Shown here: positions 35,701-63,699 of the stretch, one piece after another
How positions within the stretch are numbered: position 1 is the first letter of the stretch
Layout of the letters: every line of letters starts with the position of its first letter
Assembly (NCBI GenBank): GCA_030248135.1
Contig: JASANC010000806.1
Coordinates: forward strand, 1 to 64,000
DNA from: Theristus sp. LFF4_11
Lineage: Eukaryota; Nematoda; Chromadorea; Monhysterida; Xyalidae
Reading direction: 5' to 3'
DNA: 64,000 bases
Position numbers and translations under genes: made by a program
Notes under the pieces: generated by a model
Seen by the model: only the letters and a program-made list of their open reading frames with translations
Databases searched by the model: none
What the model was told of the DNA's origin: nothing

Positions 35701-38582
35701 AAAACTACGATAAGTAAAAACATTGTGACTGCAGAAACCATGAACTTCTTCATGGTACACCAATAATTCTGGGGTTTGAAGCAATTTTGTGTTTGCACCA
35801 AACATATAGTTTAATATTTTTAAAACAAATTAAACCACGTGAAAGAGCGTTCAAAACTACGTATATATGGCACAGATCACATTGGTTAAAACGTTTTTTT
35901 AGATACACTTAATAAAGCAATAGGAGCTTATACTAGCAAAAAAAGTATCTCAACCAACCTTGCAACGAAAAAAACCCTCAAAAGAGTGAACGGTTTGCAT
36001 CTCGTTAAAACGTTTTCTAGACCAATTTTTTATTGCGAAAAAGATGGCGGAGAGAATTTTTGGGTCGGACTAAATGCCGACGCAGTAAAGCCAAAAAGTA
36101 AAATTTTTAAAATTTATTTTTTAGGTTTTTTGTTTATACCAAAATAAAAGTTTATGTTTTTTAAAAAACTAAATGCAACACATGAAAGCCCTTGCAAAAT
36201 ACTACATTTTTCATATTAGCACCAATATTCGATAACGCTTCTGTGTTGCCTTAAAAGGCCTTTTTTTCAAAACGCCAAAAATGACGTTTTTCGACGAAAT
36301 ACCCTACTTTGGAGACCTCTAGCGCCACACCACAAGGGTCTCATTCCAAAAGCGGGCCGGTTTTTTCTTAGTTGGACCTAAGGGTACCTCCATACCAAAT
36401 TTGAGCGAAATCGATTTTCGGCTAGGGGCAAAAATGCTCCACCGGTTTGCGGACGGTCTCTTAAAAGAACGTTCCATTTGCTTTTTTTAATTTGTAGTTT
36501 TTTAACAATCCTGCACATGTTACTGACTGACCAGTGGAGAACGCTTTGGTGATGTTGATTTGGCAAGCAAATCTGAGACTGTTGTAGCCGCCGCAGAATA
36601 CTGCCACGAACTTGTTATTGACAGGGCGGTACGCTACACAATTGTTTGTATCGAAAGGCGTCATGGGCCTTTTCAACAAGTCTTTCTGTTCGTCACTTAG
36701 CATTCTGCCGGTTGTATAAGAAGAGTAGAACTTGTAGTTATAGCGACCTCTCCATTCACGACCGACGCCAGTCCACCAAGACTGGTACTGCTGCAAATGA
36801 AGGCAAAACCCATCAAATTTTGAACTGTTCGTTCGCTGCCCAGTTTTCACGGTAAACCATTCAACATAACTTTTAATATTAACAGTATTATCTAAAAATG
36901 CGGAGGACGCATATAAAAGGAGGAATATGGCTTTGTGTAAGCAGTGAGAAACTTTTTTGCTTCACAACTATTTTCAAGTTTCTGATGTGGCACACAGATA
37001 CAAGTACATAAGATTTATATTTTTGCGCCGCGTTTGTTTTGATGAAAAACCTAAAAACCTTCAAAGCGTTTTTCACTTGTCCTCTTCAGTTTAGTGTGAA
37101 ATCACAGCATGTGCGAAATTCTGCAAACCTGTGCAGAAATAAAAAATTAGAGACTTCAAAGCGTTGCTGCAGATAAACTTTGTTGATGACGTACGCACAG
37201 CTATGTATAGGTACTGTGGATTTATTCAAACGTGTCCGGACTAAAATGACGTCATTTGGTTTAAAAACGCCCGTTTGTCAAAGTACAGGCACTAAAATTT
37301 CAGTTTGGTGTGACCGATTCGACATTCACCATTTGTTTACGGAAAGAAATCGGCTAAACGGAAAGTCTGGTTTGCAGTGAACGACAAGCGCATGTTTGGC
37401 GGCACATGACGTCACTTCAGTGGGACACGTTTAAAAAAATAGGTCGTACATACCCGTGACAAAAAGGTGTTGTCTTCCGTTAATTTTCACTTTCCTCCCA
37501 GTTCCAAAAAACCCGAAGGTACCAAAGTCCTGTGGATTGTTGTAGGAGGAGTGTGGATATTGGCTGAACTGTCCGTTCAGCTTCGTTCGGCTTACAGCGA
37601 TTACACTGATTTCATTTTTCGTTTTGGAGAGATGTCGCCCGTCAGGTTCCACGGCCGATTTACACGAAATCGTCACGATTCAGTATCTAAAACTGTGCTT
37701 CCTTAAGAAATCTAACCCAAAAATCCCTGGTCAGCGCATTGAATTACCCTGGACTCCACAGGTCTCCAGGTTTTTTTTGTTTTTGGACCGATCTCGCCAA
37801 CTTTCCACGGCTTATTCGCCCGAATCGTCACGACTTTGGTTATTTGGTTGCCGTTTTTCCAATTTTGTTTGTTAAAGTCACTGACGTATTAATCCCCCAT
37901 GGGGGTTTATTGGGGGTAATACGGTACTTGTATTCGTGTGCCGCATCAAAGACAAAAAAACAGTTGTCAAACCATGTTTCTCACTGTTTACAGAAATCCA
38001 TATTCTATCTTTTGTATGCGTCTTTCGCATTTTCAGATAATATGATAAAAACTTTTTTTTCTGACAGTCCGACCTTTCTTGATCCCAACAGTTTGCGTAG
38101 ATATTTGACGATGTTAGCTGTTTCTGGCCACACAAGGTGTCCATGTTGATAAGACTGACTCTAAAATTTGAAAAGTTTTTTTGTTATTGCCTTGCACAAA
38201 TGCTGAATAAAGTTATTTCTTCTCACCGTGTTTCTCGGGTACTGTAGATGTCTGCACTGTTGCATGGCATTTTCCCAGATCAACCGTATGCTCGAAGTGT
38301 AATAGCAATGTTTAGACGTGCCCCACTGCTTCGGCTGTGGCTCGGGCGCTTTTATCAACGGTGGATCTTTGGTGTCTTTCCGCACTCGCATAATGTTGCG
38401 TCGCAGAACGTCACATTCATCTTCTGAGCATTTTTCATAATGTAACTTTTGATACATAAGAATCTAAAAAATGATACTGCGAAAAAAGATGCAATTGAAA
38501 GACTCTGTGCTGCCACACCATCTCCAGTGACAACGACGACGAAAAGTAGAATGAGCAATGGACTGAAAGCGGTCGAAGCCAT
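5717..38582 (-). CDS. Gene 1: CTLD / Cys-rich / EB x11 / TM receptor-like protein (17 exons)
   Basis: I assembled a minus-strand gene from matching splice sites and phases. The order is signal peptide (exon ending 38517), CTLD over three exons (38463-38227, 38160-38074, 36790-36532), Cys-rich exon (26586-26419), EB11 and EB10 (23514-23386, 22730-22608), EB9 to EB1 (11771 down to 8137), TM exon (6394-6296) and tail with stop (5805-5717). The sum is roughly 780 codons. It should be a type I single-pass membrane protein with a lectin-like head on a stalk of disulphide modules. That layout suggests a cell-surface recognition or adhesion receptor; ligand and role are unknown. Every junction from the CTLD end on is phase 1. 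The introns hold two Helitron arrays, a TTAA-flanked element and MITEs. Joining the CTLD to the EB part across 10 kb is an inference, supported by phase and by the same order in gene 2. Confidence 0.65.
6296..6394 (-). CDS. Gene 1 transmembrane exon
   Basis: The exon encodes a short Pro-rich juxtamembrane piece (EKPQPNNNG) and the hydrophobic helix AIGIGVAVAVFILIVVAIV. It begins after CCACCAG and ends in phase 1. Its donor reads CTG|GCAAGT, a GC-type donor, where the paralogue has the usual GTAAGT. Confidence 0.72.
7157..7262. mobile_element. Short MITE with CCGTAAAGTCTTGC inverted ends
   Basis: The 106-bp element begins CCGTAAAGTCTTGC and ends GCAAGACTTTACGG, flanked by TA on both sides. 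A 263-bp member with the same ends lies at 41069-41331. No coding capacity; it is a non-autonomous DNA element of a TA-targeting group. Confidence 0.8.
7681..8099. mobile_element. MITE with CCGTATTACC ends and CCCCCATGGGGG motifs
   Basis: It starts CCGTATTACC after TA and ends GGTAATACGG. It contains two palindromic CCCCCATGGGGG motifs plus G-rich GGTTTATTGG blocks near the ends, and a central part (CCATTTGGGGCCTTTGGTAGC) shared by the copies at 40852, 49702, 55521 and 63253. The open frames at 7922-8266 and 7954-8250 are spurious. Confidence 0.82.
8137..8256 (-). CDS. Gene 1 EB1 module exon
   Basis: A 120-bp phase 1-1 exon between ACCCACAG and GTGAGTAA. It encodes GGECEDDSVCPGGSKC, then SKCLCPG and a final Cys. 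The six-cysteine spacing C-x5-C-x5-C-x4-C-x-C-x(12-14)-C is that of EB-like modules. The copy at 49357-49476 has the same length. Confidence 0.78.
8257..8974. other. Gene 1 intron with a small hairpin element
   Basis: At 8,415-8,500 an imperfect palindrome (GCATTCATGAAACA against TGCTTCATGAATGC, with GTGACGTGTAGCT against AGCTACGCTGTCAC inside) looks like a tiny MITE or foldback. GTACGCACAAA motifs recur near 8,775 and 8,890. No gene recognised. Confidence 0.5.
8975..9094 (-). CDS. Gene 1 EB2 module exon
   Basis: A 120-bp phase 1-1 exon between TTGCACAG and GTATGATC. It encodes GGPCDFEQLCDGNSKC followed by KLCQCPEN and a last Cys. The paralogue is 51628-51747. Confidence 0.78.
9374..9502 (-). 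CDS. Gene 1 EB3 module exon
   Basis: A 129-bp phase 1-1 exon with acceptor AAATTGCAG. It encodes GPFGSCRNGERCSNGTSC, then FTCRCMGN and NCHG at the end. The donor G|GTTTGC is weak but the same in the paralogue 52272-52400. Confidence 0.76.
9681..9815 (-). CDS. Gene 1 EB4 module exon
   Basis: A 135-bp phase 1-1 exon with acceptor ATCTCAG. It encodes GGPCLDSTDCLHGTGSVC, then LTCECAYG and a Cys before the donor A|GTTTGT. It is nearly the same as 52587-52721. Confidence 0.78.
9940..10068 (-). CDS. Gene 1 EB5 module exon
   Basis: A 129-bp phase 1-1 exon between CACCTTCAG and GTATATGC. It encodes GAACGIGRQCSHLNEC, then KCVCIAKT and STCKG. Exon and flanking intron are almost unchanged in 52841-52969. 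Confidence 0.78.
10426..10790. mobile_element. MITE with GGTGAACCAAAAAAGGTTCC inverted ends
   Basis: The left end is CAGGGTGAACCAAAAAAGG and the right end CCTTTTTTGGTTCACCATG. It sits between EB5 and EB6 and has an orthologous copy at the same place in unit 2 (53333-54024), so the insertion predates the duplication. No coding capacity. Confidence 0.75.
10875..10985 (-). CDS. Gene 1 EB6 module exon
   Basis: A 111-bp phase 1-1 exon, the shortest module. It encodes GGSCANVRCQYGSRC, then EICECEVG and LCLG. The acceptor TTAAAG is not pyrimidine-rich but is the same in the copy 54110-54220; the donor is G|GTCAGT. Confidence 0.75.
11138..11266 (-). CDS. Gene 1 EB7 module exon
   Basis: A 129-bp phase 1-1 exon between AAAAAGCAG and GTGAGCG. 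It encodes NGTCEHGEECVADTDC, then HRCDCEYN and RMCAG. The paralogue is 54350-54478. Confidence 0.78.
11377..11496 (-). CDS. Gene 1 EB8 module exon
   Basis: A 120-bp phase 1-1 exon between AACAGCAG and GTGAGTGC. It encodes DGVCHSGDPPFCHGSVCG, then ERCVCASG and KCKG. The paralogue at 54591-54713 has one extra codon. EB10 (22608-22730) is of the same subtype. Confidence 0.77.
11643..11771 (-). CDS. Gene 1 EB9 module exon
   Basis: A 129-bp phase 1-1 exon with acceptor AAATTCAG. It encodes VSCANGEICTGGSECANG, then TCRCPIAT and ACY before A|GTTGCG. It is the subtype of EB11 (23386-23514) and EB9' (55048-55176). Confidence 0.76.
12058..13539 (+). mobile_element. Helitron unit 1
   Basis: It begins TCTATCTTCTATC and ends in the ACGCTCGGG / TCAATTGGCTA tail. 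The interior has about three copies of the ~180-bp unit carrying AAGGCTTGACTTAGGTTA and AACGGGTAAAAATAGCA. Confidence 0.72.
13541..14775 (+). mobile_element. Helitron unit 2, hairpin-tailed subtype
   Basis: The start is near TCATCATAATACTAAGATA. It ends with hairpin ACCGTGCCGTAGGCACGG and GTCAATTGGCTAG, and is followed at once by another unit of the same subtype. Confidence 0.78.
14776..15968 (+). mobile_element. Helitron unit 3, hairpin-tailed subtype
   Basis: It starts TCATCATCATAATACTAAG directly after the CTAG of unit 2 and ends with the same hairpin tail. It is colinear with unit 2 but diverged. This is a head-to-tail pair. Confidence 0.8.
15969..17936 (+). mobile_element. Helitron unit 4, interrupted by unit 5
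   Basis: The 5' part (15969-16495) is almost identical to 18993-19517. It is split at AAGCA^TTAGC by unit 5 and resumes at 17893 with TTAGCTTTTTAAAACGGG. Its true 3' end is not visible, since further units follow at about 17,937. Confidence 0.75.
16496..17892 (+). mobile_element. Helitron unit 5, complete, inserted in unit 4
   Basis: A 1,397-bp unit running from TCTATATTATTAAATTT to GGTCAATAGGCTAG. The flanks AAGCA and TTAGCTTTTT join into the uninterrupted sequence seen at about 19,514-19,525, proving the ends to the base. Confidence 0.9.
17937..18992 (+). mobile_element. Helitron unit 6, hairpin-tailed subtype
   Basis: It starts in a TCTATTA-rich stretch with TACTAAAATAGTTACTG and ends with the hairpin ACCGTGCCGTAGGCACGG and GTCAATTGGCTAG. 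The sequence on either side reads as the split 5' end of unit 7. Confidence 0.7.
18993..20516 (+). mobile_element. Helitron unit 7
   Basis: It begins TTACTACTAAATTTACAA and ends GGTCCATTGGCTAG. The interior is four to five copies of the ~180-bp minisatellite. It serves as the empty-site reference for unit 5. Confidence 0.78.
20517..21909 (+). mobile_element. Helitron unit 8, complete
   Basis: A 1,393-bp unit from TCTATATTATTAAATTT to GGTCAATAGGCTAG, abutting unit 7 and followed by host T. It is the same family as units 5 and 10. Confidence 0.85.
21910..22607. other. Gene 1 intron right of the Helitron array
   Basis: The first 40 bases continue the host sequence broken by the array (AAAATTTTCAAGACAA, shared with 55,500-55,516). 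A segment of about 245 bp lies between direct repeats AGACAATTTGAAGCATA near 22,236 and 22,495 and is absent from unit 2. It is GC-richer and I do not recognise it. Confidence 0.55.
22608..22730 (-). CDS. Gene 1 EB10 module exon
   Basis: A 123-bp phase 1-1 exon between AACAACAG and GTGTGTCA. It encodes DGVCRLGGPPSCLYGSICG, then ERCVCAST and QCKG. It is the EB8 subtype. Its 3' portion and intron survive in unit 2 as a stump at 56387-56535. Confidence 0.76.
23386..23514 (-). CDS. Gene 1 EB11 module exon
   Basis: A 129-bp phase 1-1 exon with acceptor ATTTCAG. It encodes ASCANGEFCTGGSECVDG, then MCHCPTAT and TCY. It is the EB9 subtype, so the EB8-EB9 pair and the EB10-EB11 pair look like an internal duplication of two modules. 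No copy was seen in unit 2. Confidence 0.75.
24112..25710. mobile_element. GGTGAACC MITE split by a hairpin-tailed Helitron-like insert
   Basis: The left end (GGTGAACCAAAAAAGGTTCC) is at 24,115 and the right end (CCTTTTTTGGTTCACC) at 25,690-25,706. Inside, a stretch ending GCCGTAGGCACGGGTCAACTGCTA at about 25,152-25,176 is a degenerate Helitron 3' tail. A direct repeat of GAACTGAGGGAAGGATGACT-like sequence lies at 24,255-24,345. Confidence 0.6.
26419..26586 (-). CDS. Gene 1 Cys-rich exon between CTLD and EB modules
   Basis: The 3' end is TGCACAG|GTATGATC in phase 1. It encodes CLAYPNEDCTEWRKC, IGGSTAVYEGW and WRCKCTNQSKYDATQRRC. It resembles a diverged, longer EB-type module. I placed the start after AACAAAAAAG, which gives phase 1. 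The copy at 60627-60842 starts further upstream and differs by 13 nt there, so either the acceptor moved or this copy has a frameshift. Confidence 0.65.
27711..28011 (+). pseudogene. Reverse-transcriptase-like fragment cut off by a Helitron
   Basis: The open frame includes VVTPVDKASNNYVFICKK and KELGISISNG. The PVDKxxNNxVxICKKxY pattern is typical of the N-terminal part of reverse transcriptases of Penelope-like elements, as I remember that family. The frame ends exactly where a Helitron begins (28012) and I found no continuation on the far side (33253). It has no RT catalytic motif, so it is a relic. Confidence 0.45.
28012..29704 (+). mobile_element. Helitron unit 9
   Basis: It begins TCTATTACTACTAAATTT and ends GGTCCATTGGCTAG. 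It holds about six copies of the ~180-bp minisatellite, more than other units, and shows the intact 5' end that unit 7 has lost to insertion. Confidence 0.8.
29705..31147 (+). mobile_element. Helitron unit 10
   Basis: It runs TCTATATTATTAAATTT to GGTCAATTGGCTAG (1,443 bp), with a (GTCT)n run near 29,732-29,770. It is colinear with units 5 and 8. Confidence 0.83.
31148..32736 (+). mobile_element. Helitron unit 11, chimeric
   Basis: The 5' end is the TCTATATTATT family; the 3' end is the hairpin subtype (ACCGTGCCGTAGGCACGG, GTCAATTTGCTAG). The first ~65 bp are repeated, and long internal direct repeats lie at 31,640-32,100 and 32,100-32,400. The mix of ends suggests recombination or nested truncation. 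Confidence 0.7.
33940..34599 (-). CDS. Repeat-built coiled-coil-like reading frame in the TTAA element
   Basis: On the minus strand 33940-34293 encodes a highly charged sequence built of ~34-residue repeats (ARREQNERDAAERQRRAAAEE). Upstream in the same frame a 39-bp minisatellite (~5 copies, RAEAEDLYRPARQ) continues after one in-frame TGA, up to about 34,525. Heptad-like Ala/Glu/Arg content suggests a coiled coil. All three minus frames are open through parts of the 39-bp repeats, so true coding is uncertain. It could be an element-borne gene or a captured host exon. Confidence 0.35.
36532..36790 (-). CDS. Gene 1 CTLD C-terminal exon
   Basis: The acceptor is CATTTGCAGCAG (a NAGNAG site) and the donor ACTG|GTCAGT in phase 1. 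It encodes QYQSWWTGVGREW, YNYKFYSSYTTG, NCVAYRPVNNKF and VFCGGYNSLRFACQI. The WWTGV...W block and three late cysteines are the second half of a C-type lectin-like domain. I see no EPN/QPD or WND triad, so Ca-dependent sugar binding is doubtful. Confidence 0.72.
36889..38042. mobile_element. Degenerate composite/foldback element in the CTLD intron
   Basis: The left end is TTATCTAAAAATGCGGAGG and the right end CGCATTTTCAGATAA, an inverted pair. The interior (37,670-37,860) has diverged satellite units in reverse orientation (CGATTTACACGAAATCGTCACG) and a piece of the CCGTATTACC MITE at 37,884-37,926. It is an older relative of the elements at 40796, 45729 and 56536. Confidence 0.65.
38074..38160 (-). 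CDS. Gene 1 CTLD middle exon
   Basis: An 87-bp phase 0-0 exon with acceptor AAATTTTAG. It encodes SQSYQHGHLVWPETANIVKY and LRKLLGSRK. GHLV-x-PE-x-AN-x-x-x-x-LRKLL is the typical helix-2 region of a CTLD. Phase fits both neighbours. Confidence 0.75.
38227..38463 (-). CDS. Gene 1 CTLD N-terminal exon
   Basis: A 237-bp phase 0-0 exon between TTTTTTAG and ACG|GTGAGAAG. It encodes a Cys-containing linker (KCSEDECDV), a Pro/Lys stretch, then KHCYYTSSIRLIWENAMQQC. CYYxS...WENAxxxCxxL is the opening of a CTLD. Confidence 0.74.
38517..38582 (-). CDS. Gene 1 first coding exon: signal peptide
   Basis: ATG at 38582-38580 opens MASTAFSPLLILLFVVVVTG, a clear hydrophobic signal peptide. Donor GGT|GTGGCA gives phase 0 and a short 53-bp intron to the CTLD exon. 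The frame also runs on without splicing, so the donor choice is inferred from phase. Confidence 0.6.
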
Positions 38583-38599
38583 GTTCAGGTGTTATAATG

Positions 38600-39600
38600 A
38601 CGACGATTCAGGTGTTCTGACGACGACGACGAAATAACAAATCCGCAGGTGTTCTGCTGGTTCAGATTTGTACAATGTATCAGGAACCAAAGGATTATTG
38701 AGTGGGAGTTGATGACTGAAGTGTTATTGTGGGACTGCTTTATCAAAACGATTAGTGAATGCCAAAATTTTAGAAAACTAAAAACACGATTTACCACAAG
38801 CAAAAAGCCAGTTTTATGTTATCATCCTTTACTTTTAGTTCTGAGACTAGTAGTTCTGAGATGGTAAACAGCTTCAAAATGTCGCCAGCTTCAAAATTGG
38901 TTAAGTGACCCGAATCCCATAATAATAGGGCAAGCATAGCAACGCAAATGGATGGAAACACAGAAGGACCACAGCTCGCGAAAGAAATAAAGGGAACGGG
39001 TTTGAAAGAAAACATATTTAACCACATGGGGCTTTGATTCAACCAAACCCAATACGATTCGTTGTTCTTACTGCAATTCGATGTTGATCGCACGCTCTGT
39101 GTATTCTGCAAAAAAGTGACAAAAGTTTAAGCAAAACACACACGTCGCTCACTTAAGGATCGAACCCCACAAATGCATTTCGCAGACCGCCGGGAGTCCA
39201 GTGAGTCCAGGAACGCGGAGAGCTCTGTTGCCATTTGACGTTAACCCGGAACCAGGATGCGTTTTGTGCACGAGAGGAAATTTCGTGACTACCCTTAGGA
39301 CGAAAGGCCTCTCGGACGCTGGTTGTGAATAGCAACCCCAGACGGAAAGGGACATCGACGCATGGCTATTTTAATTATTCGAACCGTGGTGCACACAAGA
39401 AAAACAAGCTTCCGCTGTGTCACAAACTGTAAACCGAGTTTTATTCGTTCGTTGATGAAAGCGAACAAAAACGGTTTTCTTGCAGGGTAGCGCGAAATGT
39501 CGCGACACTTACATGGTATACATACCCTATCTATACAAGTGTGATGCCCTATTGAAGCTTCGCGCTTTCGGACTCGCTCGTACAGTTTTTTCCCGCTGGG
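38600..39600. other. Spacer between gene 1 and unit 2
   Basis: No convincing gene. A minus-strand open frame at 38791-39111 starts after TTTTGCAG but matches nothing I know. Around 39,150-39,500 the sequence is GC-richer. Any gene 1 promoter would lie just right of 38,582; I see no clear TATA or initiator motif. Confidence 0.4.
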
Positions 39601-39777
39601 AGTGTGTGGTGTGGGAGGGGGGTTGCCTTTTGGAATTGCCATATTTTTTAAGTTTCTGGTTGCGTGACTGCAAGCAACACAACAACGTTATACGTCCCCA
39701 ATTCAATCTCCATCCGACACTTTTCAATGTGAATACTCTATGCACTCATCTGGTTTTTGTTTTCACCTGTTTTTCAG

Positions 39778-39908
39778 TGTCGATTACTGATCGAACTACA
39801 TATTAGCCGGAAAAAATGAAACAGACGCATCAAAATCGCGGGTGCTCTCAGTGTGGACTGGCACAACGTAAATAATATGGTTGCCGGTAGGAAATGGCGA
39901 TGAAAAAG
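39778..39908 (+). pseudogene. EHMT: Decayed copy of the EHMT post-SET exon
   Basis: After CTGTTTTTCAG the sequence follows 5239-5371 almost base for base (GTCGATTAC, AAAATGAAACAGA, CTCAGTGTGGACTGGCACAA) but has TGA as the fourth codon, another stop in ATATTAG, and indels. Upstream similarity reaches back to about 39,600. It has no pre-SET or ankyrin part, so only the 3' end was carried along by the segmental duplication. Confidence 0.78.
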
Positions 39909-40285
39909 AGAATGCCGGTAGTGTTTTTTTACATAAATTACGTTCCGTGTTTTGTTGTTGTTGTTGTTGTTTTGATCTCGAAACCAAAACTTCATTGATT
40001 AGCTGCATTGATGTTTTGTGGCTTCATTGTAAAATCAATGTCATAATAACTCAAAACAATAAAGAAGCCAGTGTGAAAATAAACGGGTCCAACTCATTTT
40101 TTTGATGTTATATGGCAAGTGGTTTGTCTTATGAATCAAAACAGTAAACCAGACCAGTGTAAAAATAAACGGATCCAACATATGCTTCTGAATGTTATAT
40201 TGCAAAAAAGACTGTTTATTATTTATTCATTTGAATATAGTGGGATCTGCTATGGGATATCTCAAGTTCTTCGTTTCTTAGGACA

Positions 40286-62072
<21,787 letters not shown>

Positions 62073-62760
62073 CTGCAAACGAGTAAAAAAATGCACCAGA
62101 GAACATCAAATTGAAATGTGACGTGCCTTTATTCAAACGCGTCCTATGGTAGGGATCTGCTTTCGTAGCGTAGCATTTCCGGTAACGTTTTCTATGAAGA
62201 TAATAATGGACATGCAGGCACATTCCGAAAAAAGCGCAACAGCATATAAAAAACGCATGCACGAAACTGTGTCGTTAACCGACACGTCGCAGTTCATTCA
62301 GTTCAGCATGAAGGTGCTGCGAAATCCCTGAAATGTGCTGCCAGCTCTGCATGCAAACGCATGTGAACGGGTTCCAAAATAGTTTTCAAGACCATTTAAA
62401 GAAAACGAACGAAATATATCACATAACCGGCTAAACATGACGTCTTTTTTTCAGGGCGCAAGGAGCGTGCGCGAAATTTGAATGAGAGAAAAAGAAGTTT
62501 GCAAACCCAATGTGTATCAATTTGATCTGTTTTAAAAATTCTTTATTTTGTTCGTGCTATTCTATTTTACTTTTGTCAATTGCACACAGACTGGCTTTGG
62601 CATTTTTGGGAAAGGCAGCTCCTAGTCTGTGTACTCCTGGGTACCCCCACCCCCTTCCCGACTCGGCACCCCTCCACCCCGTGGGTACCCACCCCTCCGA
62701 AAGTACAATGTTCCCAAAATCACAAATTTTTGTTTAAAAAGTCATGATCGCGTCACAAAT
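62073..62760. other. Region upstream of the gene 2 CTLD exon
   Basis: The signal peptide and first CTLD half expected here were not found. 62,430-62,600 resembles the interior of the foldback part (GGGCGCAAGGAGCGTGCGCG, like 47,931-47,952). 62,629-62,730 is a C-rich GGGTACCCCCACCCC stretch related to 10,180-10,340 and 53,075-53,240. Confidence 0.5.
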
Positions 62761-63010
62761 AAAACCGTGCAACGTCGCGCATTCGGGCCGAAGGCGGACA
62801 CTCAGGGCGACATCACGCAGCTGATTCAGCTGCGACGTCTACGGTAGCTGGGGCATGTGGCGCGCATGAGTCCGAGCCGCATTCCCGCGCGGGCGATCAT
62901 GGCGTGCGCGGAGCGTGACTGGCGGCGGGCACGAGGGCGACCGAAGGTGACGTGGCGAGAGATCACAAAAAACTGAGACAAAACCGCTCTACACCAACGC
63001 GAGAGGGCGC
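62760..63010 (+). pseudogene. LINE (non-LTR retrotransposon) 3' ORF remnant
   Basis: A frame with stops reads QLIQLRRLR-stop-LGHVARM, SPSRIPARAIM and RARGRPKVTWRE. The RRLRWLGHV-x-RM...RRRGRPK-x-TW pattern lies after the RT domain in many non-LTR elements; the TAG stands where Trp is usual. The segment to about 63,210 is notably GC-rich and may belong to the same relic. Confidence 0.65.
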
Positions 63011-63252
63011 ATTCTGTTTCCGCGTTCGGAGACGGCTGAGAAGCGAGGCGACTACAGCAGTTGGTACCGCACTATTCAGGCGAGCGCGAACGACAGGCAG
63101 CGATGGTCGGCAAACATCGAGGCGATCACGTACAAAACCGGAACGGTGGTGAACGGCGTCGAAGCCCGAACAACGGGAGCCGCGCTACGCGGAGCGACGA
63201 ACTAAGTCTAAGTAAGTCTAAAGTCACGATTGTTTTTTCCAGAAATCACATA

Positions 63253-63697
63253 CCGTATTACCTCTATTAACCCCCCCCCAAATTAAACCCGCCCCCCAAA
63301 ATAAACCCCCACCCCCTCGACAAGTTTCCAAATATTCCCCCCTCCAAAATAATCCCCCATGGGGGATTATTGAAACCTGTTTGAAACACATACCCAGCGA
63401 ATTCAGTGGCTGGTTGCAGTGAAAATGATGAAATTGTGCTACCAAAGGCCCCAAATGGATGAGTTAATGGTAATTTCATTACAAAAGGCTGTTGTAAAAG
63501 GAAATTTCTGTGTAGAGTAGAAGTTTCTGCGACTTCCTTCCTGCCATGGAAGGTATTTTTGCCATTTTGCCCACTCCTAAAAATGGTTTCCAAATAAACC
63601 CCCACCCAAAAAATAAAGCCCCCCCAAAAATAAACCCCCACCCCCAGAAGTCGCTGAAGAAATAAACCCCCATGGGGGTTTATTAGAGGTAATACGG
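63253..63697. mobile_element. CCGTATTACC MITE, uninterrupted reference copy
   Basis: A 445-bp copy with both ends, TA flanks and both CCCCCATGGGGG palindromes. It has neither the nested MITE of 41069 nor the SINE of 55734, so it is the empty-site reference for both. Confidence 0.87.
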
Positions 63698-63699
63698 TA

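Larger units (their letters stand above)
26942..36460. mobile_element. 9.5-kb TTAA-flanked element with long inverted arms
   Basis: The ends are GAGACCGTCCG and CGGACGGTCTC, each flanked by TTAA, the target site of piggyBac-superfamily elements. The left arm (26942-~27740, resuming 33253-33855) and right arm (34925-36460) are inverted copies containing degenerate ~330-bp subrepeats with TTTGGTGCAAACACAAAATT and CGCTCTTTCACGTGG. No piggyBac transposase was seen. It sits in a gene 1 intron and is itself invaded by a Helitron array. The superfamily call rests on TTAA and terminal symmetry only. Confidence 0.7.

Noticed and set aside
38791..39111. 106-codon minus frame with a hydrophobic stretch after a TTTTGCAG
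   Set aside because: No domain recognised, no paralogue in unit 2, and no compatible downstream donor; kept as unannotated.
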